Program-made: the position numbers and the translations under genes | The notes under the pieces: model-generated | Told to the model about the DNA's origin: nothing | The model's input: the letters and a program-made list of their open reading frames with translations, nothing else | Database searches by the model: none | In this document: piece by piece, positions 35,263-63,934 of the stretch | Position numbering within the stretch: position 1 is the stretch's first letter | Layout: every line of letters begins with the position of its first letter | Source of the DNA: Ascidia mentula | Lineage: Eukaryota > Chordata > Ascidiacea > Phlebobranchia > Ascidiidae | Direction: 5' to 3' | NCBI GenBank assembly: GCA_947561715.1 | Contig: OX387204.1 | Location: forward strand, 14,947,001-15,011,000 | DNA: 64,000 bases

Positions 35263-36113
35263 ATGGGCAAGAAAAAAACGCTGCCAACCTTGCGGATTAT
35301 CATCGTCGGTTCATCGGGAGTTGGAAAATATTCGCTCGCCCATCAGTTCGCCAAAGGTTGGATATCGCCGAGGGATGCCAATGGTAAACTTTTACATATT
35401 AAATTTATCATGCCAAGTCGCATAGCTGTTCATACCTTTGTAGCATACATGGATAAATTGTAGACGATAGATCTTGCAACAAAAATTATGTATATGTAAC
35501 TTTGGAAAAGTTTTTATTCAACGTTTGTTGTTTAGCCACCGGTGATACGGAAACAAACAAACAGATGCAAATCCAAGGCGTCAAGTACGAAGTCAAAGTA
35601 TGTGCGTACAAAGATGTGGCCCAGGCGGACATTTCTGGGATGAAACCGTGCGACGGCGCCGTAATGGTCTATTCTGTGGTGGACAAGAAGTCGCTCACTT
35701 ACCTGAAGACTGTGGCATTCCAGAAACTGCACGAAGGCTTGAAAGACCCGGATAAAAGTGACGGCAACGGCACGGATACGAATCAAAAACAGCATGAAGA
35801 GGGAAGTGAAAAAGAAATTGCCGAAACGCCAACGGGACAACCTGACAATGTCGGTCTAAATGTTCCTGTAATCCTCGTGGGTAACAAGGTTGACGACGCC
35901 AAACTATCACGAGCTGTAGAAATCGAGGAGGGTGAAGCACTTTCAAAGGAGCTGTGTTGTTCAGGATTTTTCGAAACGGCCGCAACCTGCAATGCCAACG
36001 TACCAAAGGCATTCGAGGCGCTACTGGACCAAGCTATAGCCAATAAATCGAGCCGAGAAGACGGCGGTGACAAACCTATTAAACCCACTAAAGCATGTTG
36101 TATTGTGCAATGA
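35263..36113 (+). CDS. Ras-superfamily protein with degenerate GTPase motifs and a CaaX end (232 aa)
   Basis: Two exons, 35263-35383 and 35536-36113, join in frame (GTAAAC donor, TTTAG acceptor). The fold of a small GTPase is visible: LRIIIVGSSGVGKYSLAHQF (P-loop), DGAVMVYSVVDKKSL, VPVILVGNKVDD (base-recognition NKxD) and FFETAATCNANV in place of the ETSAK loop. The P-loop Ser/Thr that binds magnesium is Tyr (GKYS). The switch II DTAGxE is gone; the aligned stretch is KVCAYKDVAQAD. A charged insert of about 30 residues, rich in Asp/Glu/Lys, precedes the NKxD strand. The protein ends CCIVQ, a CaaX box predicting farnesylation plus a possible palmitoylated Cys. Inference: a membrane-anchored Ras/Di-Ras-like protein unlikely to hydrolyse GTP normally. 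No orthologue can be named. Confidence 0.8.
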
Positions 36114-37413
36114 GCTTCGTTGCATTCACGTGAGAAACTACTGTCGTGAGGGATACAAACATCGCGTTCATTTTGCTTGCCTATTTTATCCGTTGTTAGC
36201 AGATTTCAATACTGTAAATTTTTTTTTATAAACGCGTACACCTCCAATACTTGGTAGCGCTATGAATACCAACATAACAGTTACATTTTACAACGAAACC
36301 ACACATATGGAAACGTATGTGTCACGCAGGCGTGTGTGCGCATTGTTGCAGCGCATTTTATATGAATAAAGTAGATTTGTATAAATGTCGTGTTCCCATG
36401 TCAAAATTAAGGCGGTTTCAAGACAGCTTGCGCCCGAACCGCACACACAAACGTCTATTTTTAAGGGTGACAAACTGCATGCCCTGTGGCTTACCTTCCT
36501 GCTCACAGATAGGGAAATATGCCTTCGATGTTGTCAACAAACCGTGTCGTAACCATCAAACCTATGCTATAGCAACTTCGATTTTAGAAAGCACGCCAAA
36601 ACTGCAGTAACAGACCATCGTGCCCACTGTCCCCTGTGAAGCGTTACGTAGGTTTCAAAACGCCAAACGATTGAATAAAGTATTGACATTAATGGTTTCC
36701 CGCTATATTATTTATTTATATATATTCTTCGCACTGTCCATTCATGAAGTTTTGGATTTCTACACCTGTTGAATTATCAGCAAAACGTAAATTAGTTGGA
36801 CCACCGGGCCACGACTGTACTACAAAACTAAGGGCCTAACCTTTCGTTCAAATAGCGCCAGTGTGCTGTATGTTGAGGTTAGTCACAGCAGACGAAGTCT
36901 CGTGTCAATGTTAGCTTTGTTTGGAATTGTAAATTAGGTTAATATCCGATTTATAAGTTAATTAAAACGAGAACGTCACAAGACCAAAGTCGGTAATCAT
37001 GTTTGCAAAATAAATGAATACGATAGTATTCATATTGTTAAGGGGAAAACACAGAAATTAACCTTTGAAATGATCAAAGGTCGTTTGGCGCATCATCATA
37101 ATTATCATAATTACATGTTAACATGTAATATTATGACTTATTTTTGCATTGGATGCGTAGACGTTGTAAGCTTTACCACTGACACGTGACTATGTATCAA
37201 TACGAGAGGTCCTCGGACTCAATGTTTGCGAAGAAATGTTGTTATTCCAACACAATCCACATGTAAAACGCAAATAGCACCGACAATGAACCGTGGACGC
37301 GCCACAAAACAAGGAAATGAAGTTATTAAATAATATTTTTGCGATGAGAAAAGTGTCCTTGGGTCAGTACGACTTTTCAAGGTGACCCGAAAACAACTTT
37401 CGGCGCTTTTAGC
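36114..37413. other. Convergent 3' flanks of the Ras-like gene (+) and RECQL5 (-)
   Basis: No gene supported. A plus-strand AATAAA lies at 36674-36679 and a minus-strand AATAAA at 36711-36716. The two genes' 3' ends may therefore overlap or nearly meet here, though both hexamers are far (about 560 and 700 nt) from the stops. Confidence 0.4.
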
Positions 37414-53749
<16,336 letters not shown>

Positions 53750-54280
53750 GCCTGATTAAAGCCTAGTAAAATATGTAACAAAATGACACGAGATATTTAT
53801 ATGGCTATTATATAAAACGTTTTGAAAGAGGATACTTTACGCCGTCCGAGTTTTCTTTACATTCCTCACATTGTTTTGGTTTTCTCTCACAACATGAAAA
53901 TTAGGCGCCTAAATCTGGGGATTTCCCTATTGTTCATATGTTTTCAAACGATTTTACACGGATTTCAACACTGCAATATGACTAACAATATCATTTGTCT
54001 CAAGAGACATGCACATTTTTTCAATAACTAAAAACGACTTCATGGTCGAACTTGTTATTTTACAACATATTATATTGTCAATACCTATCAGGCCAACTTT
54101 GTCCGAAAAAAAGGCTATTGTTTTTATACGGTCACATAAATGGACAATATGTACAGCAAAATGGCATTGACATCGATAAAACGTGAGAGATTGTGAGGAG
54201 CTAGTTTCGTCACGGAGAATCTCTGTCGCAGGTTTGACAGCCAATTGCAATTAGCCTTTCACAAACACATTCCATGTTTC

Positions 54281-54300
54281 TGTTGCTGCCAGGCATATTG
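54281..54300 (+). repeat. Dispersed repeat core, identical to 58984-59003
   Basis: TGTTGCTGCCAGGCATATTG occurs identically at both sites. Each is followed within about 50 nt by an inverted TGCCAGAAG/CTTCTGGCA element, which suggests copies of one small palindromic transposon. Confidence 0.65.
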
Positions 54301-54737
54301 TAAATTTTTAGTCTGAATAGTCTGTTTTTATTGTGCCAGAAGAACATTCCATGTGGACTGCGAGACGATGGAGCACTATAGCTTTGTTTGTTAAAAGTGA
54401 AGGACACACACGCAATCATTCAACGTGTTTCACTGTTTGTTTGCTAAACAATCTGAAATCACTTCGCCCACCTCCATATATAGCAAACTTTAAAACTGAA
54501 AATTCCTTTCAACGGATTAACTGCTATTAAAGTAATATACTCTGTCACAAATTGTATTTTATTCTTCCGACTTGTGCTACCTGAGTAATTCCAGTGAACA
54601 AAATATTTATTCGTGGTGACTTTGACATAAGTTTTTACAACAAATAAACAAAGAGCTAAAAAAACAGAAGTTGATTGAAGCATTACAACGTAAAAACTAA
54701 AAACAAATTTCTTTTGAAGTTTCATGTCTCCACCTTT

Positions 54738-54767
54738 TTTTCTTTCTTTCTTTCTTTCTTTCTTTCT
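54738..54767 (+). repeat. (TTTC)n microsatellite
   Basis: About seven TTTC units in a longer pyrimidine tract. Confidence 0.95.
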
Positions 54768-57452
54768 GTCTCTCTTCTCTATTAGAAAGTGCATGAAGTT
54801 GTGTGGCACGCGTTTGAAATGCGCTCGAAAAGGGAAACCGGCCCTTCAAACGGGCCCCAGCTCAGCAGGCAACACCCGGCTATTACAAACCATGAATATT
54901 GTGACGCAATGCCCAGTTTGCAGCATTGCACAAGTATTGCAAAACCCATCGCATGATTTATTGCACACTTTGCAACTACCAAATTAACTGATTGTGTATA
55001 CATAACCCTGAAAGGTGACCTCGGTGATTCAATAAGTATATGTTTTTCTTTTGCTAACGTGTGTTAAGTAATATCCTGTTTATGATCGAGTTAAGCACAA
55101 AACTAACCGCTTAAATGTGTCCTACATTACACAAGATCGATCCCAATCCGTTAGCGTCCCAGAATGTGTCCAACAGTGACTCAAAACTGCAACAATCACT
55201 TCACCTGAAGTGTACGTTATGCACCGTTTTGCTGAATCGAATGAAAAATTGAATATTACCGTTATCCAGAACATTCGCAAAGGTCTGCTTAGTTTACCAG
55301 AAGGGGCAGAAGGATTTTAAGCAGAAACAAATAATCATCAATCGCTTCTGCTTTTGAAAAATTGTTAAATATCTCTGAGGCACTTAAAGTTATTTACAAG
55401 CAGAATGACCGAAAAACGTTACTTCCGTCAGTTTTGCATTCGAACGTTCTACTAGGTGAAGTACAGCTTTGCGGGTGGTTAAAACATTTTGAATCCGCAT
55501 TACCTAGGACCCCGCCTGGCGTAAAGCAATAGAAATAATAAAGCAGATACGCTGTGTTGTCCAAATATACCATCCAGTACTACGTTATAGACGAGAGAAC
55601 AATGCCAACAGCTGATTACAACAAGCCGGAAAAGACATCAATATACATGTTTCTCCAGTAAGTCAATAATTTTGTGTAGGGTGGCATTTACCTATTTCTC
55701 ACAGAGTTCGCTGACCTTCTTTTTCATCATTCTGTTCCTCAACCTTTTCATTTCTCGCACTCTTTCTGTCCCAGCACAACTACACGCGGACTCAAAAAAA
55801 AAAACAGAAAACAAAACTAGTTAAGATTATTTTCAGATTTAGTTAACCTTATGCCCACGCTTATTGCAATAAGAACCTTATTGTTCGGGACTCGTTGACA
55901 AGTCAATGGAAGTACGGAACTATATGGTTGTCAATGCGCGTCAGATATTTCCTGTTTGGAGTTGACTGCTGCTGCAAATGCAGTTTTACCGTACGAAACG
56001 GGGAAAACTCTTCACGACGCCGCAATGCACTCTGGGCCACTTCCTCACATTACATTTTAAGCATACAATTTTACAAATAAAATACAAACCAAACCTTGCT
56101 TGTCGCTGTTTGCCATAATGTGTAACAAAATAGATGGCGTACAAACAAACAAACAAAGCAGTTGACTCCAACTCCTTAATATAAGGCTTATTACGTTTAA
56201 GACCGAAAAGCTCTGAAACATGCTATACTCTGATTTACCTCACATGTTTCTGTAAATATGGTAACACAGGAAAAGCAATGCGGTTTGCGAAACAATGCGC
56301 TGGCACACAAGTTTTGCGTGACGAGAAGACGAGATAATATCAAGGAACGTCAACTAGCACTTCGTCGTCGTCAATACCAATACCTTAACACGCCCGACAA
56401 CAGGAAATCGCTGCCAACCATTTGCAAACCGCAAACAATCTGAATTATAAGCCGGTGTCTCGTACGCAATTACGCACAAGGCAGCAGTTTCACACGTCGG
56501 ACAAAACAGTTGCACATTTGTACTTTTGGTGGAACTTTAGTCGTAGCATAGTAGCATTAAATTGGTAAGGTACTTCTCTTGTATTAGTGGAATCTTAGGC
56601 ACAAATTTAATTTAAAGTGATGAAATATATAAACGATTTGAAAGCAATACGACACACAGACTTCTCCTAAATCAGGTATACAGTATATACAAACACCCTA
56701 TCCTGAATTTTTCAGTTTCTACACGAAATTAATCTACAAATTCCAAAAGGCATGCGATGCTAACGATTGATATCACACCATTGTTGCCGGGTAATTTCTC
56801 CAAATGCAGAATGTATATTTAGCCAAAAGAAAACCGAAAGCGAAAACAACGTTTATCTTCGCTATGCAAAATAATATTTCTTCACCTTGCCGAACCTTTA
56901 CAAATGTGCGAAATTTACGACATTTGGAAATGGTTAAATTTATTGTTCGTCTGTGAAGATAAACACAAAGTTCCGGTTACGACGTAACCTTTAATGCTCT
57001 CCGCAGCTTCCCGTCTGTTAGCTGCGTGGGTCACACGGTTGAACGAGAAATAACAAAACACTCTGGGGACACGAAAGGTTTCGGTCTACCAGCAAGCGTA
57101 GACCGAGAGTTACGTTGGTTAGCAGTGCCAGTCGCTCCAGTATAGGCTCTCCTCTGTCAAGCAAGCAAGTCAGGCGTGCTGTACAGTTATATGAAGGGGT
57201 TGTCAATTGAATTTGACGGTTTTGTTTTCTCAGTGCGATCTCTATTATGCCGACAAGACTGCTAAAATAGCATAATAACCAGTATGTGTAGTTAGATAAA
57301 TTTTATGTGAGCCCACGCATGTCATTTGAATCTTTCAATGTCAGACCACGTGCTAGGCCATTGTGTATTTTGACTGCTGTCTCCTCATTGTGGATGCGAA
57401 TAAGCATTAAACAGTTAAATAATGGTTACATGGATGTAATGCTGTGAACAAG

Positions 57453-59982
57453 ATGAGCTCTCAGCTTCGCACGTTTGACCCCGAAAGTATTAAGTTCGAC
57501 TTGCAAGCGTTTGAAGTTGGTGCTGGCGCTTACGGCCAGGTGATTGTGGGTCATCACGAAATACACGACTTTGTTGCGATAAAATGTATGGATATTATTG
57601 GAGGAGATGTAGACAAAATGGAAATAGAAAAATTGTAAGTTGACACTGGATTAATAAAGTTTTTTTTAACATTTACCGTTAAAGCTTAGTGTTGGGAAAT
57701 CCACCGGGTCCTATAGAGTTTAAAGTTGCAACCGTTTTAATGCAGAATAAAGCAGGAAATGGAACTGCTTTACAAAGCCAAACACGACAACATCGTCAGT
57801 GTCTATGGATACGCCAAGTGGCCTTACGCTATGGGTTTGGTCATGGAGTATTACAGGGGAGGAAACCTTCGACAACTGCTCACGAAAGAAGACGTGGACG
57901 TGGGGGTTTTGCTACGACTTCGCATTTTGGCGGAAAGTGCCAATGGCGTGGTATTCATCCACAACCTGCTCGGCAGACGTCTGGTACATGGGGACCTAAA
58001 GCCCGACAACATGCTCCTTACCATCGATTTGCATTGCAAGATTAGCGACTTTGGCAGCGCAGGAATGGTTCGCTATACCAGTGGAACTACCGCTGCAAGC
58101 GAAGAATCAACAAATTACCACGGCACAGAGGCATTCATAGCCCCCGAGCGCTTGCTTGATCGAGGTATGAAGCCCAAAAAAGAACATGACACATACAGTT
58201 TTGGTATTATCACCTACACGGTTGCCGTCCGCGATCAACCCTATCAAGAAATGGCTGGGTTATGTGATGCTGTTATAAGTGGCCAACGTCCTAGCCTTAA
58301 CCGCATTCAAGAGGTAATGGAAAATCTAAACCAACAAGAAACATGGGTCATAGGCCTAATGAGTGATGAAATGCAACGGTGCTGGTCACATGACCCTGTC
58401 GACCGGCCACCAATGCTGGAAGTGCGAGATAACTTTCAACGCTACTTGGATACTCAAGATGAAGCCACAATAGTGAAAGAGGTTGCCAAAGCACGTCAAA
58501 CGATGGGTCCGCGGAAGGAGCTGGATAGACGTAGTTGTACTACTCCACTTAGTCAGTTTTCAGCACGTCTTGGAAGGTTTCCCCGAGGAGGTATGACGTA
58601 ATTATGTTCAGCCATATTTTTAAGTGGGACTGTAACACTAATATATGCTTGCAGAAACGACACTGTTGGACCGAGTCATGGGAAACAGTAAGTGGTTGTT
58701 TTGCTGACGAATTGTATGAGAATTGACAAACAAACAACTCTGTCTTGTGCTGTTTTTAGTAAGGAGTTCATCTTGGACAAGGAATCTCTATTTGTTGTTT
58801 CTTTTATCTGTGGTTGCTGCTATTACGGTTGGCCTGTGGATAAGAGGTGGTAAGTGCACTTGGATCTAAAACGTTTTAACGGTTAATAGACGACCACAGT
58901 TACATTAAACCTACAACCATTTCCAAACACTACTACGAAGATTATATGGTCAACTCACAACGACAAGAGCTTAATGAAATTCCTGTTGCTGCCAGGCATA
59001 TTGCAATTAAAAATGTACTGCTCTTCTGGCATAAACGTACTGTATTTTACGACGTTTCGTCTGCCATGCGGCGAGACTTCATCAGGTATAACGCAACAAA
59101 TGAATCACACTGAAACACGCAGGGGCACAAATTGAGCAGTACATTTTAAGAGCTTAATGTGTTGTAAGGTTGCTATTGACTTTGTTTATTATTTCAGACC
59201 CTCAAAACGAAATGCTTGAACTTGTACACCAGCATGTAACACACGTCCGGAACGCTGAATACGCCAGAGCCCAGGAAACCGAATTCCAACTGTCCGCGTT
59301 TCTTAAAGCGAACGAAATGCACCATGATTTGTGGGCGGTAGCAGAAAAGCACAGAGAAAGCAACAACTACCTCGAGGCGATTCTGTTCTATAAAGTCTCG
59401 TCCAAATTTGTGTCAAACTCCACTCATCCTGATGAGGAAGTATGGGATGTTCGAGGTAGAGCTTGGGGGATCATGGAAACAAATAAGGTGTTGGTTGCCA
59501 ACGACAAAAAAGAGAACGACGGAAAAATCACCGTTAAAGCTCTTATTTGTGATTGGATTATTCCAATAATGGACGGGATTCGTCTCAAAATTAGAAAAAT
59601 GGAAAATGTGAGTAAAGAGAAAAGCATCTTGTGCCAGGCTTGGTGTTTTCATTATATTGAGTGGACTCAATATTTGATAGAAGACTACGGGGCAATGAAC
59701 AAAACGCTCTTTCTTGGTGTAAACTTAATGCGAGAACACTTTGGAACTTCGGCAGGGAAACACAAGGTTTTTGCACATCTTTTGAACAATATTGGTCTGA
59801 TGTACAACAAAATAAACGAACCCGAAAAGTCTGTGCGTTATTACGATGAGTCATTGGTGGCCTACAAAATGGCGGAAGATTACGCTGATCCCAAACTAAC
59901 CGATTACCAGGTCGTAGAAAGGATTCGGGACAAAGTGAAGGCCAAGTTGCCACAAAATCAGAACAAAACAGAGGAAGACTGA
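57453..59982 (+). CDS. RIPK/TKL-like protein kinase with TM helix and TPR-like C-terminal domain (644 aa)
   Basis: Five exons, 57453-57634, 57746-58590, 58655-58687, 58760-58849 and 59198-59982, join in frame. The kinase domain comes first (residues about 20-320): glycine loop VGAGAYGQVIVG, VAIK lysine, VHGDLKPDNMLL (HGD instead of HRD, Asp and Asn kept), DFGSAGM, GTEAFIAPERL and CWSHDPVDRPPM. Catalytic residues are intact. A separate small exon encodes one TM helix (LYLLFLLSVVAAITVGLWI). The last exon encodes about 260 residues of amphipathic helices resembling TPRs (NNYLEAILFYKVSSKF; LLNNIGLMYNKINEPEKSVR then YYDES). No N-terminal signal peptide is seen, so the kinase is probably cytosolic and the TPR-like part is on the other side of a membrane, or the anchor is a hairpin. 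I know no vertebrate protein with this order. Confidence 0.85.
58984..59003 (+). repeat. Second copy of the repeat core at 54281
   Basis: Twenty identical bases, in intron 4 of the kinase gene, followed by CTTCTGGCATAAACG and GACGTTTCGTCTGCCATGCG, a palindromic-element-like context. Confidence 0.65.
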
Positions 59983-61995
59983 CCCAAAAATGAGAAAAAA
60001 AGCGCCATAGAAGTGAACTGTGAAGAATCTTCCAAAAGAAAAGATAAACTAATGGAAAGGACATTAGCGAGCATCGGTTTCGGTGACAGAAAACTATCAC
60101 AAAAGTTGCGCGAGTTGGAACATCTACTTAGTAACGTGGAAGCTATAAGCATATTTACGGCGAATTTGTTTTTGCAAAGACTTTCAGCAAATCTACGCAC
60201 TGTTTTCGTCAGGCTGGATTTGGATTGAAATGAACTCGCCGAAAGAGCAGACAACATTATCGACCTGCTTGACCCACAACCTTCATTGGCAGAAGTAGAC
60301 AAACATACATCAACGTGTTGAAAAAAAAACACGGCAGCGTATAAAAGCAAACGTTTCCTACTTTGTGGTACCACAGACGTTTTGGAAACGGTGCAAGAAA
60401 ATCCGTTCCACCTTGCAGTCGCCAGGGAAACGCCGAGACCAGTCGCAACTAAGAACGACTTGAGCCTCTGGTCGTTTTCGCCACCTCCTCTATGTAACTG
60501 TTGTGTTTACGTCGTACGTTAGTGCTTCAGGTGTTGTTGCGCTTCGTGTCATGTCATTTGGCAATCTTATCTAAGCGCCACTGAAGACACAACGCCTTCC
60601 ATTGCAGTGTATAGTACTGGACTTTTTTTTTCTCCTGTTTTAGGTTTATTTTATTTCATTCTTTGATTTATTTTACCGTATAGCTTTCTGTGTTTACTTG
60701 CAATATCGTATTTGCAGAAACTAAGGAGTGCAGGCGAAATTGATTTTTCAATATTGCTAATAAATCCGCTGACTTCAATTCGAAACTTCGGATAGTTTCA
60801 TAACAGTATCTAGTCAGACCTATTTGTTTAATTCTGGTGCCACAGTGAGTGTTGTTCCTGCAAATAGAATGGATCGCAATGGCTATCAAACAAACTTGAA
60901 GCTCGTCGCAGCAAAAAGTACTATTGCAACATTTGGCACCCGAAAAATTAACCTTAATTTAGGTTTGGTTGAAATTTTTTCATGGCATTTTGTTATCGCC
61001 GAGGTCATGCAGCCGATTCATGCAGCCGTAACATTTCATGTACCATTTTCCTGGAGTTTCCAACTTTGCAAAGTGCGGTGTGCAATGATGCTTTCTTGAA
61101 ACACGACATTAAGCACTATATACATTCTTACCAAAGGCCCTCCAGCTTACGTAAAAGCTCGTCGCCTTTCTCCAGACAAGTTGAAATGTAGCACTGCCGA
61201 CAAGAAGGTTTACCAATATTCATGTTGACATCGTCGGACCTCTGCATATTTCTCAGGGACCTATTCATTTACGTGCATCGGTTTACTCGATGGCCTGAAG
61301 CTATCCTATCATGACAGATGCAACCACACAGTCTTGCTCTTTTGAGTTTCGCGATTTGGAATCCCACAAACCATCATATCGAACAGGAGACGCCAGTTTG
61401 AATTAACATTCTGGGCCAACCTTAACAAGTTACTAGGTGTCCATCGACAACGAGCAACGTCCTACCACGCTCATTGCAACGGTATTGTAGAGATAAGGCA
61501 CCGTCAGGTACAAGCCGCGTTAAAAGCCCGCTTAACAATAAACGATTGGTTTGATCATCTTCTCATTGTATTGCTCGGCATGAAATCAGCTGTACCGGAA
61601 AATATCGGGTGTTTTGCTGCAGAGTTGTGTACGGTGCTACACTACAATTGCCCGGCGAGATTTTCACGTCTTCGACCGAACCTCACGGTCTAAGGTCGCT
61701 TTTGTCAAAATTAAGAGATTCAATGTAGGACTTGCGTCCGACTCCGACAACCTGACACCGACATTCTCGCGACAGGGAGGACGGTCTATTGTGCAACTGC
61801 CCTTTTTTTTGTTCGAAACCACGCACACCGAACACCTTTGCATTGTGCCTATGAATTTATTCGAAAACATGCCAGATACTTTTGTCTTAAAGATGAATGG
61901 CCGACAAGACACAGTGTCCATAGTTTGCCTCAAACCGGCATATATTGAACAAAGTTTTACGTCGCAAAATTTTACGTTATCGTACATGACTTAAA
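59983..61995 (+). mobile_element. Decayed Ty3/gypsy-type retrotransposon remnant (RT region missing)
   Basis: Pieces in pol order but broken by stops and frameshifts. 60000-60330 is a gag-like end (LRTVFVRLDLD, stop, NELAERADNIIDLLDPQPS). 60815-61060 is a protease-like segment (FNSGATVSVVPA; the catalytic DSGA Asp is Asn). 61205-61610 is integrase-like (VDIVGPL; ATSYHAHCNGIVE; LKARLTINDWFDHLLIVLLG). 61614-61994 is a tail with NHAHRTPL- and LKPAYIE-like blocks, in shifting frames. No reverse transcriptase or RNase H lies between protease and integrase, so the copy is internally deleted. No LTRs were recognised. It begins directly after the kinase stop codon. Confidence 0.75.
60731..60800 (+). 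repeat. Copy of the dispersed repeat at 32566
   Basis: Same ordered blocks as the TBC1D9-intron copy. Here it lies directly before the protease-like segment, so it may be an internal piece of the retroelement; the copy at 32566 may then be a solo fragment of the same family. Confidence 0.65.
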
Positions 61996-63840
61996 CACTG
62001 GTGGGGTCTTTGCGACGCGCTTTATTTTATGTTGATTAATTGCGGACACACATCATGGTCGACATGAAATGACCCCGTGTCAAAACGTAGTTTTATTTCA
62101 AAGAAAACATTTCTCGCTAAAAGCATAACCGGTTCTTCTATAAAAAAAAAACGGTAAAATAAATGTGAATGCTAATGAAGGAAAATGGTAAAACTGACCG
62201 AACATATAGGCTGTTATTGGTGCCAACTACCTCCGAGTCACTCTAAATACCGATGGCAGTGACCTACTGAAGTGTGGCAAAACACCGCGGCTGCAGTTAT
62301 AAGTTCACAAGGGTGGATTGTATCACGCGATGGTTGGTAAAATCGTTTATTTTTTCGTTTTTTTTTATTGGAACTGATGATGCTGTTTAGCGAAACATGT
62401 TTTCTTTAAACGTAAACTGCATTTTGATATTTAATATTGCAATTTCATTTTAAGGAAGGCGACACTATTCTGTTCGAAAACCCGGTAGTCCCGACAGGCA
62501 CTTAATTTTTATAGCCACACGAACGTAAAATTACCTTCAACAAGCATCATATTATGTTTGAAACATTGGTCATTTTTGCCGCGGTAAACAAGGAAATTTT
62601 AAGGTTTATTTCGAATGGTTTTTATAGTGTTGTTGATGCCTGCATTCATATAGAATTGCTATTTCAATTTAGTGTGGTGCTGTGACTTTTCAAACATCTT
62701 TACAATGTGTTTTCAAGTAATTTGAGCAACACAGAATATGGAGCTTGCTGATACATTTTCAATGATTAGCAGTGGGAGTGTTTATTGTATCTCTATTGAA
62801 TTGGCAACTTGTAGTAGGTTGTATGTTGAGGTATACCAATTATAATTGGCAAACAATCATTAACTTTAAGTAGAATTGCAAATGTTGTCAGAATATCATC
62901 TCCTGTGTAAGTCAATGGATTAATACTTATTGTGGCAAATGTGGTTTAAAGTTTCGGCACATGGTGCAGTGTATGTCCAAATAGACACAATACACAATGA
63001 CATGCTGGCGCTGGAATTTGCAGTAAAATGGCACGGTAAGGCCGTAACATGATATGACCTTGCACTGGCTAGTTTTATGTTCTGTTCAGTTCTGTTCAAA
63101 TTGGTTTAAGCCATCCGCTTGTTTGATGAGAAGCTGGTAAATTTGAACGTGGGGTAGACGCGTTGTACGTTTATCGATTTTAATGATTAAACTAACTGTA
63201 TTTTCTCGTCGCTAGTGTTTACTAAACCTCGGGTTGTAAACTTAACGTTATCCAATCAGTACGTGAGATGCTGTCGGACGTCTCGTCGCTGGTTTTGCCA
63301 GCACATGACTCTTTGTAAAAGGGAAGGCGTAGTGATGTAAGACAAATTTTATCAACCTCTGTGTTTTACAGGCATTCAGTCACTTGGTATGGGTATGGCG
63401 CTATAGTAAAAACGTCAGCGTACGATAGTCAGGACATCCTGGTACTCAATAGAAGTCTTTTCTTAGTCGAAATCAAATGTGTCCGCATCGCAGGATGGTC
63501 TGGTTTAGCACCAAGACCCTACACCAGTTACAACCGCGAACATTTGTTTGTTAAACTTTGTCAAATTTGTTAGAAGTCAGTAAAATGCCAAGGGATTGTC
63601 ATTGGCGTACCCAGGGGCAAATGGCCCAGTTAAAGATTTACATATTTAGGTGTGTAAGATATAAAATATTGTCAAATACTTTATATCGTCATGGCAGTGT
63701 TTCAAACCACTGACTTTTATTCGCTCAAACAAATCTTTGGCCCCCACAAAAATTTCGGGCTGGATGCGCCACAGTTTCCTATAACATTATATGATAAATT
63801 ATTTACCCCTTTTTCGCACTAATCAGAAAGCAGAAGGGAA
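61996..63840. other. Intergenic, repeat-bearing
   Basis: Contains the foldback repeat at 62084-62425. The rest shows no gene; open frames such as 63361-63573 have no support. The right end is the 5' flank of the gene starting at 63841. Confidence 0.5.
62084..62425. repeat. Imperfect foldback element
   Basis: The left arm AAAGAAAACATTTCTCGCTA (then AAAGCAT) mirrors the right arm ATGCTGTTTAGCGAAACATG (then TTTTCTTTAAACG), with A-rich/T-rich tracts further in. The arms are about 75 % alike by eye. A related single arm is at 6310-6380. Confidence 0.65.
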
Positions 63841-63934
63841 ATGCAGTTTATAAGAAAATACTTTAGGTTTATATTTGGTTCGTTGTTAATGCTGCTCGGG
63901 ATCATGTTCGTTGTATGGCAATATAACAAAACAA
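63841..63934 (+). CDS. First exon of a type II (signal-anchor) membrane protein, rest outside window
   Basis: ATG opens MQFIRKYFRFIFGSLLMLLG, then IMFVVWQYNKT, a short basic cytosolic end plus one hydrophobic anchor. The exon closes at a strong donor (AACAA|GTAAGT). This is the usual first exon of Golgi glycosyltransferases or sulfotransferases, but nothing after the anchor is visible, so the enzyme class is a guess. Confidence 0.55.

Larger units (their letters stand above)
53750..57452. other. Divergent intergenic region (RECQL5 / kinase gene)
   Basis: About 3.7 kb with no supported gene. It contains a (TTTC)n microsatellite at 54738-54767 and a copy of a dispersed repeat near 54281. RECQL5 has an acceptor-like TTTAATCAG 2 nt before its ATG (minus strand, about 53752). 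Other open frames lack support. Confidence 0.55.

Noticed and set aside
59591-60100. 169-codon antisense ORF
   Set aside because: Reverse strand of the kinase TPR exon and the gag remnant.
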